Assembly (NCBI GenBank): GCA_019787685.1
Contig: JAHNUO010000002.1
Location: forward strand, 1,116,001 to 1,180,000
DNA length: 64,000 nucleotides
DNA from: Chiua virens
Lineage: Eukaryota; Basidiomycota; Agaricomycetes; Boletales; Boletaceae
Reading direction: 5' to 3'
Made by a program: the position numbers and the translations under genes. The notes under the pieces are model-generated. The model was not told the origin of the DNA, ran no database searches, and worked only from the letters and a program-made list of their open reading frames with translations. Position 1 is the stretch's first letter. Every line of letters begins with the position of its first letter. This document shows positions 13,427 to 24,273 of the stretch, one piece after another.

Positions 13427-14358
13427 ATGGCGACTAGAGTCATTCCTTCTGCTAGGGGACCTTACGAGGTTGTCAAGCCTTCCGTAAATCACACTGCAAC
13501 AGTGATCTTTTTGCATGTATGCTCTTTTTTCGTTGTCAGCCTCGGTTTTCCGTTGTCCCTGTGACTCATTCTTTTGACCAACACTGGCAGGGTCTTGGTG
13601 ATAGCGGCAATGGTTGGCTCCAGATCGTTAGAATGATCAAGGACGAGTTACCACATATCAAGTGGCTGCTTCCAAATGCTCCAAGCCGAAGTATTACCGC
13701 CAACCGTGGGTTTGTGATGCCTGGTTGGTTTGATCTCCTCTCATGGGATTTGGGGGACAAGCATGAAGATCGTGACGGAATGCTCGATTCCGCTCGCCTG
13801 ATCGACCAGTACATCCAGGACGAAATCAACGCTGGTATACCGGCTGAGCGCATCGTTGTTGGCGGATTCAGCCAAGGAGGGTCTATGTCTCTTTTAGCAG
13901 GGCTGACGGCCCGAAGGGAGGATGGGTTATTTGGAGGGAAATATGGGTGGAACCTCGGCGGAGTGGCCGTTCTGAGCGGCTGGATGCCACTGCAGGACGC
14001 GTTTCCAAAGGTACCCTTTCTCCAATTCAAGCTGATATCATACTGACCAGCTTTTCAGATGGCTTCTCCCCACTTGGCCACCATGCCAATACTCATGTGT
14101 CATGGGACTGCTGACACCGTGGTGCCCTACAGCTTAAGCCAGAAAGCGAGCAGAATACTTACTGATGACTTAGATCTACCTGCTCTTGAGAATTTGACTC
14201 TCTCGATGCTAGTTCCTCCGAGTGGCTACTCGCCAGGGGAAGGCAAATTGGGTGTAGTGGGTCTGAGTTTCAGATCCTACAGATCAGCTGGGCACGAGGC
14301 ATGCGGGCGGGCGCTCGAAGATCTCAAACAATTCTTGAAGCGTGTGCTCTTCCAGTGA
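13427..14358 (+). CDS. APT1: acyl-protein thioesterase 1 (APT1/LYPLA family)
   Basis: Cytosolic serine hydrolase that removes palmitate from cysteine-acylated proteins and hydrolyses lysophospholipids. Three exons: 13427-13516, 13591-14010 and 14059-14358. The alpha/beta-hydrolase fold begins with VIFLHGLGDSGNGW (oxyanion region split by intron 1), then LPNAPSRSITANRGFVMPGW, the nucleophile elbow GGFSQGGS (catalytic Ser), the acid in CHGTADTVVP and the catalytic His in SAGHEACG. About 240-270 residues, close to the family norm but with an extra loop (TARREDGLFGGKYGWNL) after the nucleophile. The whole triad is present, so the enzyme should be active. Confidence 0.93.
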
Positions 14359-14793
14359 TCATTTTGGTTTCTTCGTGCAGGTGAGCCAAATTACGCAAAT
14401 ATTGATCGCATTACCCAATATCTATTACTAGTTGGACAGGCGCGTTTCTTGTTGTATGTTGGTCATAGCCAGCATATAACTGTTTTAGATGGTTTATTTT
14501 TAACCCTCAGCTTCCCATTACCCGGTATTCCTGAAACCTGCCAAGTATGAATTTAATCAACCTGGGAGACGTTATTTGAATGCGATCAGTGGGGGTATTC
14601 CATGGTGCATAAGCTTCATCTGAGGACATCATGTAGTTCCGCAGGGTCCTAGCTGTTCACTTTGATGAGTATATACATCAAAGCACTAGTTCCAGTTACT
14701 ACAATCAGGCATTGAGTTTGTCCTTCATATAATTTAACCAGCAATTCAAAACTCCACTACGCATGAATGTTTGAATCACATTAAACTCGTTAC
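14359..14793. other. convergent spacer
   Basis: 435 bp of AT-rich 3' flank between two convergent genes. I see no gene or repeat. Confidence 0.5.
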
Positions 14794-16196
14794 TTAAAGG
14801 ACGTCCTTGAGACTGGTCTGTGCGGAACCACGTTCAACAAGGTTGGCGTTGGGTCGGTGAAGGTTTCCATCCGATCTCAATGATGGAAGCATAAGTAAGG
14901 GTAGGGTGAATAGATGGATGTATACCATGTATATGACTTGAAATGTTGCCGGAATGCAACCTTCACTGCCGTGTAGTTCTGTACGTGAAGGAATGAATGC
15001 AGGTAAGGAATGCAAGAAACGGCTTAAAATTACCCTGGTAGATGGCAGAAGCTGCGGCCAAGGTGTCTCGATGCAGGAGATGTCGCCTGATCAATTGTCT
15101 TCAGCTTGATGGAGACTCACGAATAAAACTAGACGTAAACCTTCCAAGGATGGCATTACTTTCGCCCATATCCTTTAGGTCGTTGATGAGCTCCCACATC
15201 GATGGATAACCAACGCGTACTTCATCTGTGTCAACCGTGAGAAGTGTAAATCCAGCACGACTGAGAAGGTTGGAAATATCCTTGGTATCTGAATACGTAG
15301 GTCATCAACGCAAATTTTAAGTATTTGGATAGTCGGACCTGTCATGGGTGACACGTGTGGAGATATTCCTCCTTCACGGTCGACTTCAGCAAGCTGAAGG
15401 GCTGATCTGAGTTCAAAGAGTGTGTCTCCTCCGAACATTGCACCTAAAAACAAGCCATCGGGCTGTAACACTTCTTTAATCTGAACAAGAATACCTGAAA
15501 ACAAGAAGAGATGAGGAGCTAATCGAAACAAGGCTCAGTACGAACCGGGTAGATCATTGACCCAGTGGAGACTTAGACAAGAGACAATTGCTTCACGAGA
15601 ATTCCGAGGTAATAACTCCAGTAAACTCTCCTCATCTCCTTGGATTCGCTCTACCTGGACTAAACTTTCGGGGTAATGAATCCAGGGGGGGGGGAAACGC
15701 TACAACATACCTTCAAACTCATCGACCGGATCCCTCCTGAGGGTCTGTCCTGTGGGAATGCAAATTTGAGCGCAGATAAAACAGTGATATTAGGACGAAC
15801 CACTTGAATCTATCATGATGACCTTGCGGACCTTGTCGGGTTCCAACAATTTGGAGAAGTGCCCAGGCCCAGAGCCAAGATCGACTAGGGTGTCAAACTT
15901 GGTTTTGATATCCTATTTCAACTACGTAGTCAGCTTGTTCTTGTACAACCCGGGTTATATAGGCAAATCACCAGCAAACGCTCCATCATCCTGTCTGCGA
16001 CTTCGTCTCGGACATAGTCTACAGTCCTACTCCGTGCTCCGCCATCTCTGCTAGCTGCGCGATCCTTTTGCCTTTGCTTCGCTATGCGGTCAAACACGCG
16101 GTACGCCGATGAGGTGTGCGCTGCGGACAACGCCTCTGAGGCAAATGCACGGCACCAGGCTGGTGAACGACAAGATACAACACGGAGAAGAGACAT
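14794..16196 (-). CDS. NDUFAF5: NDUFAF5-type complex I assembly methyltransferase/hydroxylase (C-terminal frame broken)
   Basis: Mitochondrial class I SAM-dependent enzyme that hydroxylates an arginine of a complex I subunit during assembly. The start at 16196 gives MSLLRVVSCRSPAWCRAFAS, a fine presequence. It continues with AYRVFDRIAKQRQKDRAASR, the SAM motif VDLGSGPGHFSK, LSLHWVNDLPG, EVLQPDGLFLGAMFGGDTLF and MTDTKDISNLLSRAGFTLLTVDTDEV, all family hallmarks. Introns are about 50 nt. At the C-terminus the expected GWKPSPTQRQP is followed by a stop (TGA 14836-14834), while the conserved tail ERGSAQTSLKDVL sits in the next frame and runs to the stop at 14794. One extra base near 14838 would explain this. 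Either the protein lacks its last 14 residues or the base is an error. The coordinates include the conserved tail. Confidence 0.85.
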
Positions 16197-16344
16197 AGAT
16201 CCCGTGGGAGTATGTGACGGGCGGACACGTGACATAAAGTGAATGGATGAATGAGAGTCACGCGTCACGTTTACTTAGCATGACGCTACTGTTACACCTG
16301 AGCACCACTCGCCATTGTCCACGATCACCCTGACATCCACCGTC
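16197..16344. promoter_or_regulatory. short divergent promoter with E-box
   Basis: 148 bp between two divergent start codons. It contains the palindrome CACGTG (16226-16231, in CACGTGAC) and ACGCGT (16260-16265). These resemble bHLH and MBF-type sites, but the function is inferred from the motif only. Confidence 0.4.
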
Positions 16345-19300
16345 ATGAACGATGACGGTATGACCTATCCTACCGCCAACCAAGTTCCCAAGGAACTGTC
16401 GCTCACGGTTGCCGCATCTTCAATGATCAATGCCGCAGATAGGATCAACCTAGAGGCATACCAAGAAAACCTCGGGCGCATTCGTGATGTAAAAGAAATG
16501 GTCCAAAGGCTTGAAATGAACAACGAATCTGCACACAAGAACTATCTCATCGACCAACTTGAGAAACGCACACAGGAGGGACGTGAGGCAGAGTAGGTCA
16601 TCTATCCTTTGTCCACTCTTGATTAAACTACACTGTACTCAGGGATATGTTGGCGCGTTTGAAAAGTCAACCGGGACTGTATGTCTCTCGTTTTCCAGAA
16701 TCGAGTGGTTCTCATCTTTTGATAGTTCTGAAACGGTCCGAATCACCAACAATATTCCAAGCGAAAATCCAACGGTCGTGTTGCCTACAACCGCAACCCT
16801 CGTAGAGGTGCCTGAGTCATATTCCTCTACTTCGGTAATATTCTTTTGTTAGCCTCACTCTTTGTTCACTCACGCCGTCACTCCCCGTTTAGTACCCTTC
16901 ATCAACCCCTACAACTACTTTCCCCCCACCTACCATGCAACAAAGCCGCCCTACTTCGCACCAGTGGCACTATCCCGAGCCCATTCATCAATATAACACC
17001 GAAAATTTTCGGTTTTACAGGCCTCCTCAGCTCCCTGCAGCGCCGCCTCCACAAGCCCCTGTCAATACTGGACAAACGGGTTGGTATGGCACTACGCGAA
17101 ATGTGCTTCCGCAATCTGGGGTACATAACCCACCTGCTCATCAGACAGGCTTTCATCCAGCACAGGTTCGGCAACCCTCCCAGTCTTTGCATAGTTTTCC
17201 CCATCAAGTTGTTACGCCGCCGGCCGCGAGGTCTGCGTCTGGTCTGTCCGACTCCAGATGTCTAAGATGTTGGTTACTAACGAAGTATTGTAGGCTCCGG
17301 ATATAACTCTTCGGCTGCGCGGATGAGGACGACTCCCGCTGTCGGTGGCCTGAGCTCAGACTCCTCTAATCTGACGTACCACGAACAAGGCATCCCTGTG
17401 TCATCTGCTACTTCTCAAACTCCATTTGTCACCCATGTCCTACTGCCACAGTACCCGCCGATACTCACTTCTGCGTCTCAGCTGCAAGTTCCACTGCAAG
17501 GCGCGCCTACAGCCCCGGCGATGCTTCCTGGCCGTTTCCCTCCTACTCAACCTCACCCAGAACGAGCTGTATTTCAGTCACGACCAGTCTCGCAGACAAT
17601 GAGTGTCCCTAAGCTTCACCAGCCTCACAGGCCACCGCAGCCACCGCAGCGACATCGACAACAGTTTCAGTCTGAGCAACATTCTCAACCTCCGCCGCAG
17701 TCACCGCGAGCTCAACCCCAGTTTCATATACTTCCACGACCTCCTTTACAACCTGAACACCATTCTCAGCACCTTCAAGTCCAGCTTCCGCTTCAGCGCC
17801 CTCCCCACTCGCCTCCGACGCAGCAAGTTCCTCCGCAATCGGCCGATCGTGCACCCTCCAGTGGTATTTCTCAACTACCAACTCAGCCCTCTCAGGTCCG
17901 CGATCCATGCCTGCTGACGCCTTGCCTTGAAATCTCACCACCTCTTCAGCCAACCAATGTACAAGAGCAAGCATCACGGCGCGGCTCCCAGCCCCCCGTG
18001 GATCAAGCGATGTTCAATAAATACTTCCAGAACGCCGTCGAGGTTCGTATTACGTTCTGTATCCGAAGTTTCTTTTTCATGTTCGTTGTACAGCGCGGGG
18101 GAGCGTACTTGAAATCCTTTTGGTCTCAAGCGAAGGTGGCTGGCATCCGCGATGAGTGGTTCATGGCGGCTATTGCTACAGTTCCTCGGAATGTGTGGGA
18201 GACTGTCCTGGCGCAAATCAATCAATCTGGACCGACCTCAAATACTATGCCGGTAGCAAATGCACCTCAGCAACAGTTGTCCACTGCTGTTGGCACAAAC
18301 GCCCCAGCGGCTCCTGAACCATCTTCGACTACTATGCAAGCGATGCCTATCACTCAAGAAACCGGTAAATCTAGTAGTTCCGCAGAAGCGGTAACCTCGC
18401 ACTCCGGTGCAAGGCAGACCTCCGGACCGTATGCAGCGCAATTGCAATACTATGCGGATCAAGCTACAAGATCAATCCTTACCCAAGCAGCAGATATTCC
18501 GACCCAGCTCCCTGTGAATGTTACCCCGACGCGCACAGCGCTCGCAACACCTCAACGGGGCCTGCCACAGGTTCACGCTCATGTGAGAACACCGAAAGAC
18601 GCAAACCAGTTGACATTGGCGAGAGACATTCTGCGTTCACTTGGGAAGACAGTTCCTGAACTTTGCCAGGTAATGGGAGGTGAGCCAGTGGAAAAAGCTA
18701 ACGACCAAGGGAGTGGCCAGCTACCCGAGGTCGCCCCCACACAATCAGTCACATCTACGGCTTTTCCAAAACCTCCAGCGATTCCACTAGCGATTAGCAC
18801 TGATGTGGCCAGTTCTCCCTCGATTCCTGTTGCAAATCCGAGTATAGGGGAAGAGCTGCAAGGTGTCGCGTCCCCAGGACCGTCGGGAGCGAGGCCAGGA
18901 ATGAAAGAGGAACGGGGTGTCATTAACGGGCCAATCATGATTGACCTTACGTTAGATGGTTCGGACATTTCCGAAAATGGAAAGGCACAAGAAACCGCAT
19001 CTGGTGGCGTGGCAGACGCACCGTCGCGTCCAGCTTCTCCTACCAACACTACCAACCATACTCCTCTGCTCGAAAATCTCACCTTGAAAGAACCACCTGT
19101 GGACGTCACAGCCGACGCCGACAACGTAGACGTGCATATGTCCAGCCCGCCGCTATCACTCCTCGCCGAAGAGAACATAGAATCCGAGCTTGTGTATCCT
19201 CCACCCGGCGGTGTGGCGTCGGTATCGCCAAGTTTCGAACCGATTCCGCGTGAAGCAAGCGCGCGTCCGTCAGATGGCCACTTTCCACTCTTCTTGCCTT

Positions 19301-20670
19301 CTCCGCCGGTTTCGCCAGTGCACACCGAACCACCTGAAACGGACTTGGAGATGATCGATGATGGAGAAGGCGGACCTTCTCGCAAGCGACGCTCTATGGA
19401 CGTCGACGAAATCAAGGCTGACACAGGATTGGTGACACTACCACGTAACAGAAAACGACGGAAGCGACAAGTATACGTGTTAATTCCACCGGCACCACTC
19501 TATGTCAAAAAAGCGAGAACGAGGGGACGTGCCCTGGCAGTGGGTATGGGATCGGACTTGGAAGGTGTGGGGCAAGACGGAGAGCGTATGAGAGCGTTCT
19601 TCATTCATTGATCTATAGCTCATCTTATTACAGCTCAATATAATCATCTTGAGCAGCTGTTGATTGAAGAGTCCAAACCCCGGTTGTTAGAGCGGCGTTG
19701 TCGGTGGTTAAATTGTGATGCGGTCTTGAATTGTGCAGCCAATCTGCTGGCGCATCTAAAAGTGCACGCTCGAGAAGAGGACTTGCAGGTATGGGTATAT
19801 CCTCAAGTGGATGGGATTGATTGGCTAATGCATCCCATATCACGAAGGCACCGTTCTCTTGTCGCTGGGCAAGTTGTCGACGGCAGTTTGATAACGAACA
19901 GGAGCGTGACGTTCATCTCGAAAGACATACGATAAGACCTCTACCGTGTCCCCTTGCAGGTGAAAGGACTTTTTCAGTGGGACGCTGCTGTTCACTAACC
20001 TCGATTCTTAGGCTGTGACAAGCAGTTTGACAAGCCCGTCGAAGTGATGCAGCACGAGGTGCAGCACCAAAGAGCAGATTGCAGGGAGACCCTGACACTC
20101 AAACCAACGTACGAACCAATCGTACCTGCCATTCCAGCTCGATTGGGTCCACCACCCCACCAGCTTCCGTCGCACCATGTGGTACCAAGACGCGTCGTGA
20201 AATGCCGGATATCTGCTGACAGACATGCTACGTTGGGGCCTTGGGTACGGATTGTTTTCCAAGGAGAGTGTGTTTCGGAAACTGAAGCAATGTGATTTCA
20301 GATCCTCTGGAATATATTTAGTCCAGTTGACCTCAATATGAGAAAGCAGAATGCATCGATGCGCGGTCGTTCGACACGCCAAGCCGTCAATCACGACTTT
20401 GACAGCACGGATCGACGTGATGACTATGACTTTTTGCTGGCACTTTCGTCCTACCCTGCAAAGCACCCACCACTGGATGACCTCGACTCCACACTGATTA
20501 CAGCAAGTGTTGCGCGAGGCCTGACGCTTTGGGGTAGTAAAAATAGCGGAGGACGTGCTACTCCAGAAGTGCACAAAGACACCCCACCGCCGACTGCGGG
20601 AGATGTAACGACGGAGGTACCAGCAGCCGAGGAGGATGCGGTGGAGAGGATGTTGATCAATATACAATGA
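16345..20670 (+). CDS. large Pro/Gln-rich protein with C-terminal C2H2 zinc fingers
   Basis: Not recognised as a named gene; probably a DNA-binding regulator. Start ATG 16345 (MNDDGMTYP). The first exons form a helical, charged segment (NLGRIRDVKEMVQRLEMNNE). A huge disordered region follows, rich in Pro, Gln and Ser (about 16900-18000). Then comes a short conserved-looking block (MFNKYFQNAVE, joined by an intron to RGGAYLKSFWSQAKVAGIRDEW), more disordered acidic sequence, and a basic patch (PRNRKRRKRQVYVLIPP). The frame appears to end at 19611, but donor GTATGAG at 19587 joined to acceptor ACAG at 19632 continues in phase into finger-like units: CRWLNCDAVLNC..HLKVH, CRWASCRRQFDNEQERDVHLERH and CDKQFDKPVEVMQHEVQH. 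Stop at 20670. The single-gene model is inferred from splice phases; two genes are possible. Confidence 0.65.
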
Positions 20671-20823
20671 TAGTTTTTCCAAAAGAATTTTCCGAATGTA
20701 CGTATCTTGCGAGTCACGGTGTGACGCGGCACGAGTGTCGCTTAAGATAGCTACCAGATACTACTCTGTCTCCGGTGTGTTCCCCCTCAAGCCTCAGAGT
20801 CGACATCCCTACCAGCGCTCGCA

Positions 20824-23800
20824 ATGCCTGGCTCGTTTACTGAGCTCGACAGCAAGCGCTCTGTCTACGACGTTCCTCTTTCTCCTTCTTACATTTCCTC
20901 CCGTTCTGCGGACGTTATCCTCTCCGACGTTCGTCCAACCAAACTCGACGACGACGCTCTCAACTCCATCAATGCCTTTCTCGACGAGCTGCTCCATACA
21001 ATCCTCAGTGCCGCTCGCGCACTCACCACCACTCAACTAAGAGCTGGCCTGAACAAGGTCTTGCCAACCACTTTGGGCAAGGAGGCCGTATTGGAGGCCG
21101 AATTGGAGCTCAGGGCATACTGGGAGCGTACAGGCGGTGTGCCAGGCTCAGGCTCGTCTCACCTGGTCTCTGAGGATAGTTCATTCAACCTCCAGTGGAC
21201 CTTCGAGGTACCCGTCCATTCTGTTTCATCTTTGTCCCTACTTGGTGTTTCGCGTTCATTGAACATCCATTTGTTCCAGCTCCTTCGCCTCAAATGTGAA
21301 GCATACTCGACCCTGAGCGATACCGATGAGAATTCGGATGCTGAAACTCGCTTGTTTCAGCGCATGAACGCCGAGGGCGTCGCTCCTCCAAAGCAGACCC
21401 TTCTCGCCCCAGCCTCCCTGTATTTAACTGCCATTATAGAGTGAGCTCAGCCGGTTGCAGATTATGATTACCCATTTTTCTGACGCGCCATCACGCCAAT
21501 GTCATGGCCGTAACCAGGTCGATCTGCGAGTGAGTGGGCCTCAATCGCGGTTCTACCACTATTCTGGTTCTGATCTTTCCTCGATAGACACATTGTATCC
21601 AACGTCGGTCGCGTCGCTGCTCGGGACAGCAGTCGAGCGATTGCGAATGGCCAAGATTTATTTATTGCATTGTGCGAGGATAGTTCCATTTACGGACTTT
21701 TCAAAAACATGGCTGGTGAGCTTGACCGGATTTGTCAATCATTTCTTGGATTGACGTTGTCATATTTATGTCACGTTCAAAGTTTATGCTCAAATCGAGG
21801 TCCTTTCGAGAACGCCTAGGTCCAGGCAGAGCATGAGTATCTCCGTCGCCCTCGAGAGCGATGGCACTCCTTTTGTCGTCGGTAGTGCCTCTCTTCGCAA
21901 TGGATCCATCCACCAGCCTCGTACTCGTCTGTCATCCGAGTCCGTCGGCAACCCACCCCCCTCGACTGCAAATTCGTCTAGGCCCTCTGTCGACAAATCA
22001 CGAGCCGTCAAAAGGTTATATAATAAAGTTTCCCAGGATTTCATCGGTGGAAGCGAGCCCGGCCATCGGAAAGTGGATTCCTTTGCGAGTGCCAACACAA
22101 AACAGTCGCTCGCAAGCAAGGGTGACCGGTCTCCTATATCCCCTACTTTTAGCGTGTGTTATCTCCCTTCCGTTCCTTCCTTCCTCTCTCCCTGACCCTC
22201 TCCCTCTCTCTCAAGGAGGACACGCGTTCACAAGAGTTTGACGACATGATGAGATCAGGGTCAACCATGAAAGTTTCATTGACCCCAGACAGATTGCGTA
22301 CAATGGAGGTACATACACCGTATCCATCTCACTACATCACTTTGTGTTGATGACACCGCCAACTCATTAGGTGTTGAACAAAGAAAAGGCCCGCATGAGC
22401 GGGCGCCAAAAAACGCCTCTAAAGACTGAAAAATCTAATGGCTTTGACGCACCTCCATCCCACTCTTCACCGGAGCCAGTCAAGCGGACACCGACTATCC
22501 GTCGTGTAGGCTCTAATCTCGACATCGAAGAAGATCGTCTGACGCAGAAACCACCACCTACATCACGACCTCGCCAGCTGAGTGCAGCAACAGCCTCAGG
22601 CTACACCATTTCCTCTCTCAGCCGAGTCCGGGCATCCTCGACGACAGACCCATCTGCAGCATTGTCCACCACGTTGTTAAACAAACACATGCTATCAGAA
22701 TCCAATTCTGCCCTTGCTGATCACCGCTCGGTTTCCGGTTCCACACCTAAGAGACGGGCTCCTCCTCAGGAACTGGATCTCAACGGTTCCCGACCACTAC
22801 GCACGCGAAGTATAGCTCGCAGTCGGGATTCAGTCGATGTGGAGGAGAGCGTGGCAGGTTCAGATGACGATGGTATGGGAGAGTTGACACCTTTTGCTTC
22901 CCCCAAGCATCGTGACCGGCAGCGAGGGTTCTCGTCCAGCACCAGGGAGTTGATCGCCTTCCTCGCCGAGGGTCCTCCAGAACCAACTCCAAGCGAAAAT
23001 TCACTGTCCCCACTGTCCCCAACCACCAAAAAGTCTGGTCGGTTACAGAAGATGATTTCCCGAATCACCTTGGCTAGTGAAACGGTCAAGCCCCCTCGCA
23101 AGATGACTGTTGGCTCTGGAGACGCCTCGAGCAGATCCATGACGAACCTTTCTGCTCTTGCTAATCGCCCTGTCCCGCCTCGTTACCCCACATCCACTCA
23201 ATCCCCTGCAGTCTCGTCTGAATCTGGTTTCACAGACCAAGCAGGAGCACAACCCCGTCAACGAGCTCAATCTTATGCTCAGAAACCACTCTCCACTTGG
23301 GATGGCAAGTCTATTGAAGGGGAAACATCCTCGCCTTCGGCCACTTCTCGCTCCCATGAAATAGATGATGTTACTCTCAAAACCACTCCTATTACTCCAA
23401 TAGTGCTCCAGAAGCCTGTGGAGGTTGACGTATCCCAACACGTTAAACCCGCTAAGCCCCCGCCTTCTCCGACCTTGTTAACACCCCCAGTTCCCTCCGT
23501 AACTATACCTGTACGTGTTGAAGCTGCAGACGCGACTCCAGCGCCTGCAGTGCAATCCACGCTTTCGCCACCACCTCCAATAGTGCCTCAGCGCGTATCG
23601 TCTAAAACATCCTCCCTCCTGTGCCAGAAAATTACACCACATCCAGCTGCGGAAACGTTACCACCAGCTCCATCCGTAATTGAACATGCACGCGAGCTGC
23701 GGACTATGCTCGACCATGCCACGAGCGTTGCCGAATGTCGTATCCTTGTGGACATGTTCTTGGCTCGTAGTAGGCTCGCCCCGGATTTGCGAACCTCAGT

Positions 23801-24014
23801 TACCCTGCCACCTCCACGAGACGTTGGCGACAGTGCCAACGGGTTGGAAAGAACTGTTGTCGAAATGTTCCTTGGAGGCGGCGAGGACGTGGAGGACAAA
23901 CCACCGTTTGATACCTCCAGCGCAGAGCCGGCCGAAAGCCAGTTGAGAGCCGCGGATACTGCTTGTCCCCCCTTATCAATCATCAAACTAACGGAACCCA
24001 GCGAACCCCGTTGA
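20824..24014 (+). CDS. histone-fold-like regulatory protein with disordered tail
   Basis: Function not known to me. Start ATG 20824 (MPGSFTELDSKRSVYDVPLS). Residues of about 40-210 are helical. The core LYLTAIIE-SICE-HIVSNVGRVAARDSSRA followed by GQDLFIALCEDSSIYGLF looks like the alpha2-alpha3 part of a histone fold; its continuity depends on a 12-nt microexon (21518-21529). The remaining two thirds is Ser/Pro-rich and disordered with SP and TP sites that could be phosphorylated (for example SPEPVKRTPTIRRVGSN and GELTPFASPKHRDR), and a helical block near the end (IEHARELRTMLDHATSVAECR). Stop at 24014. Regulation by cell-cycle kinases is a guess from the SP/TP density. Confidence 0.7.
21518..21529 (+). 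other. 12-nt microexon in the histone-fold-like gene
   Basis: The 12 bases GTCGATCTGCGA lie between CAG and GTGAGT. Joined to GA (ending 21440) and to the exon starting 21588 they encode E-SICE-HIVSNV in frame, filling the helix of the putative histone fold. Without it the frame also stays open (12 is a multiple of three), so skipping would remove four residues. Confidence 0.65.
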
Positions 24015-24273
24015 GATACCTTACACACGTCTAGAACTGGACTCTGGATTATCAAGTTGGTGATTTTGTCTTACTATATATCTATGGTTGTTCATACTAT
24101 TACTTCTATCCATTATTTCGTCAAGCTTGCTGTCACATTCGTATTTTTTTCCCTTACCGCAGTGCGCCTTTTGGTTAACGTATGCATCCGGAATCCCATC
24201 GACGATGGATTTATATTCTAATAATATTGTGGAACAGGGAACAAGTAAACGATCTTGTGAGCTGTGTCATGGG
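24015..24273. other. convergent spacer
   Basis: 259 bp of AT-rich 3' flank between convergent genes; no gene seen. Confidence 0.5.

Noticed and set aside
15685..15694. Run of ten G
   Set aside because: Lies in an intron of the NDUFAF5 gene and is simple low-complexity sequence.
18579..19424. Minus-strand frame of 281 codons opposite the C2H2 gene
   Set aside because: Compositional shadow of the disordered acidic/Pro-rich region; no start context, domains or splice sites of its own.
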